DNA of 64,000 nucleotides, taken from positions 1 through 64,000 of the forward strand of contig CAKJVC010000195.1 of NCBI GenBank assembly GCA_918026815.1, written 5' to 3'. The translations under genes were made by a program, and so were the position numbers. Of the stretch, positions 22,581 through 33,237 are shown piece by piece (the stretch's first letter is position 1; every line of letters starts with the position of its first letter). The DNA comes from Chalara sp. BL73 (taxonomy: Eukaryota; Ascomycota; Leotiomycetes; Helotiales). The notes beneath the pieces were generated by a model, which did no database searches, had not been told where the DNA came from, and saw only the letters and a list, made by a program, of their open reading frames with translations.

Positions 22581-24675
22581 CTATAGCTTTAAAACCTTCA
22601 AATATAAGTGGAAACCATAATTAACCAACAATGTCAGCATAAGGAATCCTATCCACCGATGTATCAAATTCAAGCTTTCAATCAACCATTTCCACTTCTT
22701 TACTCTCTCGATATTCTCCCTCGAGTTGCTTGTCGCGGCAGGCACAGAAGACAAAAATGCCTCATCATCTCTCTTACATATTTGTTCCCATCTCAGCGCA
22801 CTCTGAGATGGTATGGCCACTAAGAATATCTCTAAATCAAACCTTCCACAGCAAAACCAGCTAAGAGCGTCATAGTCCTCAAGCCATATCTGCAATTGAT
22901 CTGAATCCCTGCCGTACTCGTATACAACACGCCGCTTCGTTGGAACCCAGCGCCAGAGATGATTATTCCAGGCTGAGAGAATAAAATGTTGGCCACTATG
23001 AATTTCCAGTTCCTTCCGCGCGTACGCGTGTAAGTCAACATCACAGTGTTTTAAAACGGCAATAAATTCACGAGCGTGATCAACGTCATGCGCAGTACAG
23101 CCGCGCAAATATGCATCAAGAGGTGTTAAAGCCCCTAGTGTGCTCGTCGCATGAAGATTTGCGCCGGCGCGTATGAGATATCGAGTCTGCCAACCTAACG
23201 CCGGATCATCAACACAGAGCTGCGTCGCCCAGCCAAAGTTGAATGCTGCGTCGCCGAGAAGAGTCCAGCCCTCCGAGTCGACCTCCTCGAGGTTTACATG
23301 GCTATATTCGGATCGGAAAAGCCAGGCAAATCCCTCTTCAGGGCCACGGTAAGGCGACACGGCGTTGCTGGTGACGGGAAGGAGAGTTTGACAGCGGCTT
23401 CGCTCCACTAACGCTCGAATGGTATTGACGACCTTGGAGGGGTATGCAAAGTTTATGCGTATTTTTCGAGTGAGATGCTCGAGAGGAGTGAGTAGATTAT
23501 CATCATAGGCTGCGCCGTCGACACCGAGATCAAGGAGAAAAATTACGATATCCGCTTGTGCGTATCTTGCTGCGCACTTGACAAGTCAGAAAATGCTCTC
23601 CTGAATGAAAAGACTTCCCTACATGTAGAAGATTCTCCCCATGCTGATTTACGACAAATGGCGAGACCCAGGAGTTGCTAAGCCAATGTTTTACTAACTC
23701 TAGATTACCATCTGCGCAAAGAATAAAGATCTGAGATTCGCAGGGCATAACGGGATATGCTGTCAGTGACCAAGGGAAACTTGACGTTTGTATTTGAAAT
23801 GACAAAAATGGTATCAGGAGCTTCAATCTAGTCCTAAAGTATCGGACATTGGATCTGGTCTCGAAATGCATCTGTTGCCTTGTTGTGATGTACAAAATCC
23901 CAAATCGGTGATAACGAAAAGTTGTTCTCCACCTAGAAGGTACGTAACAGTCTACAGCACGGATCAAACGTTCGATAATACTGTAGGAGTCTATTTTGAA
24001 TCCAAAGCGGCGATCGCAGAATTGAATTAATTCCTTCCTACCGTAATGATTACGGGATAAATTTCTTAAGGCGGATGAACCTGCGTGGTGTTTTTTGTTT
24101 TGCTCTGGTGATCTTGCTTCTGATTGTTGCTCGGACAGAGTAGCTGCTCGAGCTGACGCAGCAGGCATGATCTCCAAGTCGCGCCGATGGGCCTGACTGC
24201 TACTAAGTTAGAAAAGAGTTATAAATCAAACTAGGATGACAAACTAGTAGAAAGGCTGCAAGGCAAGCAGGAGCATTGTAACATCCCCCTTTAGTTCGGC
24301 TTCGACTTCAACAATAATCTTATCCTTAAGTAGAGTCTTGAAAGATGCCCATCTCCTTCTAACAACGTTGTCATTCTGGATTTGTCCGTGATTTCTAAGT
24401 AGAACTTCAAGCCTCTTAGAGCTTTCTTTGCAACTTTGCAAGGCTTTGATCACAGACTCGCTACATTGAATGTTTGGTTGCTCTTGACAAACTTCAATGA
24501 CACTATTTGCAATGGTGAGAAGTAGTGAAAGGTGATCCTGCAGCCTTTTCACTTTGCCGTCAACTGTGGATACTGATTGCCAAAAGGCAAGACAATTTTG
24601 CGTAGCTGAAACGAGCTGAATGGCCAACGAGACCACTGCAAAGGTTCCTGAAGCTATACTTAGCGGATCTGCCAT
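22581..24675 (-). CDS. Ankyrin-repeat protein with fungal NLR-type N-terminal domain
   Basis: Exons 24675-24245, 24202-23623 and 23576-22581 (introns of 42 and 46 nt) give 668 aa with consistent phases. The N-terminus begins MADPLSIASGTFAVVSLAIQ and continues as an amphipathic helical region typical of fungal N-terminal (Helo-like/PF17111-type) domains found on NLR and ankyrin proteins. The C-terminal half holds degenerate ankyrin repeats: 'FILCADGNLELVKHWLSN', 'HGENLLHCAARYAQADIVIFLLD', 'LIRAGANLHATSTLGALTPLDAYL'. The splice at 23623/23576 creates the ankyrin motif L-L-H-C-A-A-R, which supports it. No NACHT domain is present. It is probably a signalling or non-self-response type protein of unknown target. 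Confidence 0.82.
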
Positions 24676-25088
24676 AGTGTGGAATAGAAAATTACAATAG
24701 CTCTCTGGGGATATTTTTTGTGAATAAGAAGAGGCTCACGTGAAGTCTTCCCTGGAAAAATTCACAACGTAGAAGAAGCGGGGGCGAAGCGCATACAGAT
24801 GGTGGCGGAGCTGTTTGGTGAGGTTGTCGGAGGTGTTGTGGCTAGGATGCTGCATTGTGTTGGCGTCCAATCACGATCACAAATATCGAAGGCAGATCGG
24901 CGGGTGTATTAACAAGGCAAAATTTCAAACAACAATAATATCCAATAATCAGCGACCGGTACCGAATTTCCGATTCCATGTCAGAAGGATTCCTGACACA
25001 GATTTCACATTTTCACGGCTTGTTCAAATGACTGCTTGCTTTCTTACCACAACCCTCATCTAAGACATACATACTATACCTCAAAATC
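24676..25088. promoter_or_regulatory. Intergenic upstream of two divergent genes
   Basis: This region separates the ankyrin protein (minus) from the small Cys-rich protein (plus). No gene is supported. Promoter elements for both should lie here, but I can assign none firmly. Confidence 0.4.
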
Positions 25089-25400
25089 ATGGACAATTGG
25101 TGGAAATGTTGCAGTTGCTATAGGGAAATCAACCGGGACGCTTGGGGAGATACCTGCCCGGATTGCGGACATGTAAAGTGCGATGCCTGCGTCGCAATGT
25201 TCTCAGGTCCTCCTTCTCGACCACGGCATGCAGAAAATCCTCAGCCTTCCTTCTCACATGGTGAACAACTGTTGAAAAATCTAGTATGCAACTGCAACTG
25301 TCCTTGCGGAACTTGCACTTGCAGTCCCCCACCACCTCCACCACCGCGTCCTGCACAAAAGAACACAGACACCTTTGGGTTAGGCTCTAATACCCACTAG
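25089..25400 (+). CDS. Small zinc-ribbon-like Cys-rich protein
   Basis: A single-exon 103-aa protein from ATG 25089. The N-terminus carries paired cysteines: M-D-N-W-W-K-C-C-x-C, then W-G-D-T-C-P-D-C-G-H-x-K-C-D-A-C, which looks like a zinc ribbon with C-x2-C and C-x2-C knuckles plus a His. A second Cys cluster (C-N-C-N-C-P-C-G-T-C-T-C) is followed by a seven-proline run. There is no signal peptide. Proteins with this opening are common as uncharacterised small genes in filamentous ascomycetes. Function is unknown; protein or nucleic-acid binding is plausible. Confidence 0.78.
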   Translation: MDNWWKCCSCYREINRDAWGDTCPDCGHVKCDACVAMFSGPPSRPRHAENPQPSFSHGEQLLKNLVCNCNCPCGTCTCSPPPPPPPRPAQKNTDTFGLGSNTH

Positions 25401-26952
25401 CCTATAAATAAAGGGTATATGTCTAGGCCAGGGATGTTGAAAAAAGTAAGCGTATTATATTAACTATGAGATTTTAATAATAAGTATAGACTATAGACTA
25501 AGGCCAGTTTCGCTTCGATTTTGACCTTTGGACTTGATTTATTGGGGGCTTAGTAGTCAAAAGTGTTATAAGCATGTAAGCGTTCGTGCAATATGCGGGC
25601 ATGAGGCTCGGCAGTTGGCTTGCACAAAAAACTCGCGAGGGTGGTTATGAATAAAGCTTGTACCGGGTATATAGTTATAGCACCTAGTTGTAGTTCGGGC
25701 TATCTCGCTAGGTGACGTCTTGACACTTACACATACCCAAATTCCTACGTGAAAATAGCTTTCTCTCCTTGTTTGATCTCCTAGTAAGTAGAGTGATGTA
25801 TTTTCCAGCTTCTACAGAGTGCTCGTGTAATACTCTCTTTCACTTGGACACTTCCTTACAGCCTCCACCAGTTCGGCATCAGACTCCCACAAATTAGACC
25901 ACTCAAAACGGTGCTTTTTCCTCGGAAAATCAGAGCCGCTCATGGTCTTGTAACGGACCTCAAGTCCAACGCCACAATCGCCATCTCCGTCCTTATTTTC
26001 GCCTCGGTCATCCACATGTTCCTCGTCGGCATCTTCCCTTGCAATCATTGCGCTGCTTATAACTATGAATCCGGACTTGGCTGAGCAAAGGAAGGCTTTC
26101 GTTAAACCTGCGGTGAGGGGTTTGTTACGTAGTGTAGGGATGCTTGAATGCGAAAAGAGTGTGAATGAGAGTGTGAGGCCACAATGAAGGAGCAGAATCG
26201 AATATTTGCCTACTTTACCACTCACGAGCCGACTGCCAAAGAAAGGCATGCATATTGTGGGGCAGGCTAGTACGGGTAGTGGCAAGGAATGTTGATGAAT
26301 CCTCTTCGTTCCCTAGAACGTATCCATAAAACAAAAAGTTAAGCATAGAAGTATTTCAGGCACCATAAGCAAAGCTTGCAAGATATGATAATGATAACTG
26401 AAACTTTAGCAGATATTTCAGTTTTCCATAATCTATAATCAACGATTGTCCGTCCTCCATCAATATATGCTTCCCATACCAAGCCATCCCTCCGGAGTTT
26501 GAGTAGGATCCTACGCAGACGGGGTTTAGTACAGAAGTAAGCAAGCAATCGCTGGTTGGCTAGGTCAACCAGCTCAATATACCGGTGTATACATAGTTGG
26601 ATATTACGGCAAAAAGAAAACAGACTGTAGCCGCACCACCAAGAATAAATAGCTGGTATTTGTAGTATTTGTACTAGTGAAACTTGCTCTTGCGACGCTA
26701 GCGGGACTAGTAAGTTGGCATTGTCCTAAGAATACGTTTGGAGAATTTCGAATTTCGAATTTCAACAGCCCTAACCCTAAGTAATAAATTGGTTTTAAGG
26801 GATTCTAATGGTTTTTGATTTTGTTGAAAGAGCCTGTTTTAAATATCGGTAGTTTAGCCCTCTAATTAGTTTGAACGGTACTAGTCAATGCAAGAAAAAT
26901 CTCTCGCTAAATCCGGATGACAAGTTTTACCTTAAAACAAAGTAAAAAAGGT
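25401..26952. other. Mostly non-coding; one weak minus-strand frame
   Basis: The only candidate is the minus-strand frame discussed separately at 25812-26249. Near 26768 there are two telomere-like CCCTAA units, too short to be meaningful. No repeats with termini were seen. Confidence 0.4.
25812..26249 (-). CDS. Hypothetical protein, weak
   Basis: A 145-codon frame from ATG 26249. It has an acidic stretch (E-D-A-D-E-E-H-V-D-D-R-G-E-N-K-D-G-D-G-D) and a charged C-terminus with F-E-W-S-N-L-W-E-S-D. No domain is recognised. The first 60 residues look random, so it may be only the last exon of a gene, or chance. Listed for completeness. Confidence 0.28.
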   Translation of the reverse strand: MPFFGSRLVSGKVGKYSILLLHCGLTLSFTLFSHSSIPTLRNKPLTAGLTKAFLCSAKSGFIVISSAMIAREDADEEHVDDRGENKDGDGDCGVGLEVRYKTMSGSDFPRKKHRFEWSNLWESDAELVEAVRKCPSEREYYTSTL

Positions 26953-27633
26953 TTACACCGGTGCGAAACACCCCCCTTCGCAAACCCTCAAAACCACCCC
27001 GTCAACCACAATCCTAACCCTAGGAAAAACCCATTCTGGCTTCGCTCTCCTCGCCCTCTGAAAAGCATCAACTAGCTTGCTCACTATCTTATCCTCCAAA
27101 TACCACATCGGATCCGCCACCTCTAAGACACTGACCTCCAACTCCCTCAAAGCATCTAATTTACTCAAATGCGCATCCTGGAGCTCTTCGCTGAAAAAAA
27201 TCACATCTCTAACAGCGGTTTTCAAGTGCTGAATCTGTTTTAAGGCTTGTGAAGGATCGTAGGGAATATCATAGGATATCCTTTCCACGAAGAAGATGTC
27301 ACTGGAGAAATTGATGAAGACATATTTATTATCAGGTGGGTAGTTCTGGATGCTTCGAAGAGGTGATATTATGGTGCTGGAGATCTGGGAATAGTGTTCC
27401 AGGGCTTTTAAGCGTGCTTCTTGGTTCGTGTGGAAAAGTGAGGGTAGAGGGGCGGTGGTGTGAATGGTTGTGATATGGTGTTTCCGCGGTTTGCGAATGT
27501 TGCGTGTTTTTATTCCAAATGTTCTGGGGCGGAGAGAGGTGAGGGCTAGGAACCAAATCTCGAGGCGGAGCTCGCCTGGGAGACGGGGAAAGGGTTCGAA
27601 TGATATTGTTGGTGAGCTTGATATTAAGGTCAT
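26953..27633 (-). CDS. 2EXR-domain protein
   Basis: A 226-aa single-exon protein. The ATG at 27633 is preferred over the upstream non-ATG extension. The N-terminus carries the 2EXR signature common in expanded fungal families: F-E-P-F-P-R-L-P-G-E-L-R-L-E-I-W at the start of the domain, then 'PSLFHTNQEARLKALEHY' and a later 'NPDNKYVFINFSSDIFF'-like block. Function in this family is unknown. The protein is on the short side, and the C-terminus (V-R-I-V-V-D-G-V-V) appears complete. Confidence 0.85.
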   Translation of the reverse strand: MTLISSSPTISFEPFPRLPGELRLEIWFLALTSLRPRTFGIKTRNIRKPRKHHITTIHTTAPLPSLFHTNQEARLKALEHYSQISSTIISPLRSIQNYPPDNKYVFINFSSDIFFVERISYDIPYDPSQALKQIQHLKTAVRDVIFFSEELQDAHLSKLDALRELEVSVLEVADPMWYLEDKIVSKLVDAFQRARRAKPEWVFPRVRIVVDGVVLRVCEGGCFAPV

Positions 27634-28250
27634 GGTCTGTGAAGGGAGAGAAGGTGCTACTTTTTTCAAATCCAAAGTCGAGAAGGTTGTTTATAAAAGT
27701 GAGTCATCTGATGTGGGGTTGAGGAAATCGATCTTCTATAGAAGAGTACGCAATGAAGCTGTTATCTTAACAGATCAGGATCGACGGCAAGGTGGGCAGA
27801 AAGGTGGCTGAGGTTTATAGGGCAAAAAGCGGGGTGCGCCGAGGACAGGTTGTGCTGTTGCAGTTGTAACTGACGCAGCTAGCTAAGCGAGGCGGCCCCG
27901 ACCAAAATCGGCTCGCCAAACTGCTGCGATTGGGTTGCGTCAACTGTATGCCATATATATTTTTTATCTTTAAAAGGGGATTGCCGTCAACTGATTGACC
28001 GGGCACCCCCTTTTGACTACAAAAGGTCGTGCTCCTTGATTCGTTTCCTATCCCGCCTCCTTTTTGACTAAAAAAAAGATCCTTCTCCGCTTAGGCCCTG
28101 CTCGTCCCTATGTCTCCCAGCTTTTATAATAATCGCTTCTAGGATATTGACAAAAGAAGATATTATAGCGAACCTGTAATTTTAGGCTACGAACTATGAA
28201 AATGTACGCTTTAATAAGTAACTTGGTAGTAGTTAAAAAAAGATACATTT
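27634..28250. other. Intergenic
   Basis: No gene is supported. At about 27878-27908 an imperfect hairpin (GCGAG...CTCGC with inner CCGA/TCGG) occurs. Confidence 0.4.
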
Positions 28251-28423
28251 TGTCACGGCACGAGCTGTGGATCTACAGATACAGAGGGCAGCTGTGGTAC
28301 TATACGAGAATCTATAGCTAAGGAAGGAAGAGGGAGCTCGAGGAGAGCAGGCTATATATACATGAGGGAGCCCTAGTGGCTCGGCAGCAGGGCATGTGCC
28401 CGACCAGGGTCGGTACCGTGACA
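28251..28423. mobile_element. Solo LTR, 173 bp, target duplication CATTT
   Basis: The segment begins TGTCACGG and ends CCGTGACA, a perfect 8-bp terminal inverted repeat of the TG...CA type. It is flanked on both sides by CATTT (28246-28250 and 28424-28428), a 5-bp target-site duplication. It has an internal TATA-like stretch (GCTATATATACATG). No internal retrotransposon region is present, so it is a solo LTR left by LTR-LTR recombination. Confidence 0.85.
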
Positions 28424-29396
28424 CATTTCTTATTGAAATAGTAGGGTGCGGAAACGTAGGAATTACAGGTGTGTATTCCAAGGTTGTATGCTACGTGGTC
28501 TATAAACTTACCACCTGACTAAACGTCACGTGCTCAACCTCATATACATGACACTTCCTCGAAGCCCTAGAATAGGGATTCTTAACATTTCTTATGTTTT
28601 ACTTTCTTTTCTTTAGATTTATGTTAATTTTTAGCTCTTTTTTTTCGCTTTGTTTTTTTATTTTTATTTATTCTAGCTCATTCTACTTCAATATGCTGTT
28701 AAGTTCTTTCCTTACTAAGGTCTTACAAGCGCAAAAAGCGGTAGAAAATTGGCGCCTGTTTGCAAATGCGACCCGGATCTAACAAAAGAACGAACGACAC
28801 TCGGACAATAATGAAGCTTGTCACAGCTATAGATCCTGGGACACAAGGCCGTCCCAGGACAGCTGGTGGCCCCAGGACGGGAAATCTAGGAGCGCTACGG
28901 GCCCAGGAGGTGGTCCCAAAAACTGCCGTGTCCTAGGATAGGTGAGTTCCCTGGGACACCATAGCACTGTTATAGGGGTATTCTGGCCGATGAGAGGGAA
29001 GGGTTTAGAAAAAAGGATCCTGTATAGAAAGAAGTATACGGTCGCAGAGTTGTAGTGCCCGGTGCTTTTCTATTGATTAGAACCTAATATCGCCCGCCGT
29101 GAATAACTTCCCACACATGTTAGGAATTTAAAAGGAGGGCAAATTACTCTAAATTAGAAAATTTCATATCTATGATTTAATTAGTTATAATACATGAAAG
29201 AATTACTCCTATCAGGCTTCTACCGTTCTACTAGAAAGTTCCCCCATTCCATTCAACATATGTTGGGACAAGAATGAGTGGGTATTGCACAAAAACTGGC
29301 CCAAGGTTCCTGAATAGGAAGGGTTTATTATTCTTTCTACTTGAAATTTCGGCCATTCCCTCTTTATGGCAGTTTTACATTCTTCTATGTCCCGCT
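28424..29396. other. Intergenic with a GC-rich hairpin region
   Basis: No gene is supported. A perfect hairpin with arms TCCTGGGAC (28834-28842) and GTCCCAGGA (28851-28859) sits in a block with repeated CCCAGGAC/CCTGGGAC words up to about 28965, perhaps an old MITE. The rest (28590-28700 and 29100-29200) is AT-rich. Confidence 0.45.
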
Positions 29397-30347
29397 TTAA
29401 CCGAGTCTCCCAGCAACAAGCTTCTTAAAATCTTCCTCCGTCAATGTCTTGATACCGAGAAGTTCATTATCTGTTTCATCAAAAGCGCATCCATAGATAT
29501 CACCAGCAAAAGCTGTAGATATGATGATCTTCATAACGGTCGGCGTGCTGAAATCGCCAGAGCTGACCCCATCCAGACCTACTTTCAGGATCGCACTTGT
29601 CTGAACTTTACTGATTTCCCACTTTATATCCGGTCTCAGCCCTTCCACAATCTTCAATAACTTGTTCTGCGTCAAGATTATTTCTGAAGTGCGCACAATC
29701 TTGTTTTTGGTAACCGCAGAGTGCGTCAATATCCCAGCAATAGCTTTCCCTACATTTGGGAGAGAAGTCGAACTAATCCGATTGTTACCCTCGTCATACA
29801 GGGTTACTTTATGATTCGCAAAATCAAATAGTATGGGTCTACTAAATAAAATAATCCAAAAATCCACCAGGAGCAAGGACGGTCCAACTTAGCTTTCCAG
29901 CTTTCGCCTTCTCTTGCAAATACTGTCTGATCTTGGTCATTGAGGAGTAGACAGGGAAGGATTCGAGTTTGGGACTGGTGGTGCAATTCCCGTACTCGGA
30001 AGGAATAAAACCCTTCACGCCGGCAGCGATGGCAGCGTCGATAAGGATGATCTGGTTCTCGATAGCCGTATTGCCTACAGTGGATACGAGTGCGTCGATA
30101 CGTTGGAGTGCGGCAGCCAAAGACTCCACAGACGCAAAATCTACTTCGACGACTGTAACGCTGGTGTTATATGCTCCTGGCTTCTTGAATCGGGTGAGAA
30201 TGGTAACTTGAAATTTTGCGTCAGCAAGAGCTTTGAGGACATGGGGCCTAACATTGCCGGAAGCCTGGTAAAAATGTGAGTTATGTCTTTTTATACATTT
30301 TTCGATATTCTTACACCGGCGACCGCAACTGATTTTATTTCCGACAT
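29397..30347 (-). CDS. NmrA-like NAD(P)-binding oxidoreductase, frame break
   Basis: Likely an atypical short-chain/NmrA-type Rossmann protein (isoflavone-reductase-like). The ATG at 30347 starts M-S-E-I-K-S-V-A-V-A-G. The intron 30265-30314 (donor GTAAGA) then restores the nucleotide-binding motif G-A-S-G-N-V. Further family landmarks are 'LAAALQRIDALVSTVG', 'GVKGFIPSEYGNC' and 'WTVLAPGGFLDY'. The second half (..ILFDFANHKVTLYDEGN..VGKAIAGIL..) is clearly the same family but in another frame. The shift falls at about 29840-29865 in a T/A-rich stretch with no plausible intron. This is a one-base indel, so either a recent pseudogene or a sequencing error. Full length would be about 300 aa, normal for the family. 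Confidence 0.8.
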
Positions 30348-30744
30348 GGTAAAGCAAGTGAAAAGAGTTTGGCGTGTTTGGATTGATGTGATACGATGCT
30401 TTGGGGAAAGAAATAATCTGATAGTGCTTTGGGGGCATCTGCTGGGAGAAAGACACATTTACTTTATGCTTTTGTAGTTGGATTGAAGTCCAGGAAGCCA
30501 TTTCAATTGTTTCCTGCTGATCGAGATTCTATGCATGTGGTTTTTAAGTATGTTTTACTACGCAGGCAACACTTTGATAGTCCTCATACTTTCCCGTTCA
30601 CGAGCCCGCACATCCCGCATCCCGCCCGCTCTTACAAATCACTCAATCCTTCACACGCCCGCTAGTCCCCGCACCCTTCTTCTACCAACAATCAACCCAT
30701 AACACAACCTCTCTACAGCAGTTTGCCTCCAATTACTCACCAGG
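30348..30744. promoter_or_regulatory. Intergenic between divergent genes
   Basis: Shared upstream region of the NmrA-like gene (minus) and the decayed C6 regulator (plus). It is pyrimidine-rich before 30745. No specific site is assigned. Confidence 0.4.
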
Positions 30745-32368
30745 ATGCCTTTCGAACGCCGTGCATTGATTGCCAAGGAAGCTTGCACTCGATGCAGCAC
30801 ACAGAAAAGGCGATTCGACATGGCGCTTCCAGACTGCGGACTCTGCAAACGGTATAGAGCGAACTTGGCCTGTATAGTATAATATTGCTAATCGGGCTTT
30901 CATAGACTCCGTCAACCATGCAAGTATGAAATATCCTGAGTAGGATTTTCGGGTCCAACTCCCTTGCCGTCTCCCAAGCCTAAGATATCTCTTCGTTCAG
31001 GCATAGTTACAATAGACCACCTTAAGGATGCTATCATCCGGGAACTTGTTCTCCTCACACCTGAAGATGTCCTGCTGTCTTACTGCCAAGCCACCGAGCC
31101 ATAGTTTCCCGTTATTTCAGTCTCTAGGCTACGGAGCCGACTCCCACTAACTTGGGACAAGGCTCCTCTAGACTTTACATTACTCTACTAGTGCATTCTC
31201 CTTCTCAGAGCCACCCCACCTTCTGAGGAGGGAGGTGACAATAATTCTTCCGAGTTCAAGTCCATGTATCTCTATATTAAGAGTAGTTTGGCCTCAACCG
31301 AAGGACTTGGTGTCAATTCGTTCCTGATCGTTAAGTCAAGGATTTTGGTGACTCTTTTCGAGGTCGGGCACGGCTTCTACCCAGCAGCCTATATCTCGAT
31401 TGGAGCCACCATTAGAGCCGCGGATGCACTTGTGGTTCGTCCATAGGTAGATGCATCACCTTCTTCCACTCCAAATGAGGAAGAAAAGCGAGAGGAGACA
31501 ATGTTGATTTGATGTGGAATTCTAATCTTGGACCGGTGAATCCCTTTAACGAAGCTCTCCAAGTTGCAGCCTTGGCGTCACCTACTTACTGCGCTCAGAT
31601 ACATCGCCATCGAATCCGGGACGCAACCCCCTATCACCAGTTCGCTTTCCCTGTCCATCCAGAGTTTTATGAAGCCCACCATCTGTCCAACCCATGAGCC
31701 TAATCACGACCGCACAGGCTCTATTTGCCGCCTTTTACGCCTCACCCAAGCCTCCTCCCTTCTTGATAAGATCCATAAAACCCTCAACAGCCCCTCGGTA
31801 GAACGCGAATTCGACATCGAAGACCTGATCTTGACCGTTCAGACGTTAATCGTTCTCCAAACGATTCTGAACCAGGAAGCCGGGGATGGGATCCACCTCT
31901 ATGCTGGAGGTTTGAACCTTTGTAACATGTGAGCTATCAATGTTTTTAATTGTGAGTCTATGATTGTGTATGTTGATGTTGATGTGAAACAGCGCTCTGC
32001 TTCTGGCGTTCGAACATGGGAGCAAAGTCCCTCCTCTTACTTCTGGTGCAACTGCGAATTGCACTTCTATCTCCGATACGTCTCTTATCTCCATCCTTAA
32101 CACTATAGCTAGTGTAGTTGAGCTCTTTATGCTGGATACGCGATCTATTGAATTCAATCTCCTCCCACCATTCGTCGCATTTTTGGTGTTCAAAGCTGCA
32201 GCGATTGTAACGCAGAGGCTATTGATGGATAATAATTCCTATGGAGATTTGGAAAACTTGAAAATTCTGAGGAAATTCTTGCGAGCTGTGGGGAAGCGGT
32301 GGTTGAGCTGTGGTGAGTGGAGCAAGATAGGTTGGAGGCTGGTTGAATTGACTGAACAAATTGTGTAG
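30745..32368 (+). pseudogene. Decayed Zn2Cys6 transcription factor
   Basis: The ATG at 30745 begins M-P-F-E-R-R-A-L and a zinc cluster A-C-T-R-C-S-T-Q-K-R-R-F-D, in which the third Cys of the cluster is replaced by Phe. An intron (about 30852-30905, GTATAG...CATAG) joins to L-R-Q-P-C-K-Y, giving the sixth Cys. After this the frame is interrupted by several stops (after E-I-S, after T-E-P, after L-L-Y) but remains coding-like to about 32368. Blocks such as 'VQTLIVLQTIL' and 'LLPPFVAFLVFKAAAIVTQRLL' resemble the regulatory region of C6 factors. Several stops are TAG/TGA where CAG, TGG or CGA would fit, consistent with C-to-T or G-to-A mutation. The missing Cys and the stops mean it cannot make a functional regulator. 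Confidence 0.82.
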
Positions 32369-33237
32369 AATGCTACCTTAAGCTTCTCAACGAGGATACG
32401 ACACCACGGCTACTAAAGTCTTTAGAGCAAGTATAAATATTAGTGCTATATTATTTTTCAAGCGTTGGTGGAAGCTTCTGGTTCACGACTTATTAGGACG
32501 TAGTGAAATCACCTTCGCTACCATAGCGAGGCAGATCAACCGTCGCTTGTCGCAACTTTATAGGCAGGTTACTATTGGTAGGACTGATGGCATATAGGGG
32601 CTTTGTTTTATTGGTCCTGTAGCATTACACTACGTATTGCTGCCTCATTCACGTGAAATATGAACTTCTGCCCAAAGGACTGGAATTGGTCAGTGTTAAA
32701 CCGAACGAATACATGACGGCATTTGCTTTCTCTCTACATCTCACACCAGGAGCCGCAATCACAATCATAGTATACAACTAGTTAACTATAATGGGTACCC
32801 AACTATGCAAAACATATTCAGTTATCCTTTTTCGTGATAGAATGCTTGAATCTGATTTCGCAAAGGACAATAACGCCCGCTGTCTTTAAGCTTTGGGTCA
32901 ACTCGAGATAACGTGGGTATAAAACTTGCGCTTGATTACGAAGTCGCTGATTACTTGCCGATCCTGTTTTACTTGCAACAGTTATTGTGAGGTCGTTGTA
33001 GCAAGATTTTTTGCTGTTGGTAACATCCAAAAAATAAATACTCTGGAACAAAATTGAAAAATATGCTAGTATAACTCACGAACTTAACGTTACCTTTTTT
33101 GGTTACTTTCTGCCAGCAGTCAAAAGTGTTCGCAATAATACCTTTGTTGTAATATTTATGCACTGCAGATTGCTTAACGTTCTATATGGATTCAAAGTAT
33201 GGCTACATTGCAGATCAGAACAACAAAATCTGTGATA
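32369..33237. other. Intergenic, no gene seen
   Basis: No supported open frame, repeat terminus or RNA gene. It lies downstream of the fucosidase gene and the dead regulator, which converge here. Confidence 0.5.

Noticed and set aside
26762..26780. Interstitial telomere repeats (also at 63966-63980)
   Set aside because: Only two CCCTAA units each; expected by chance and not evidence of a chromosome end.
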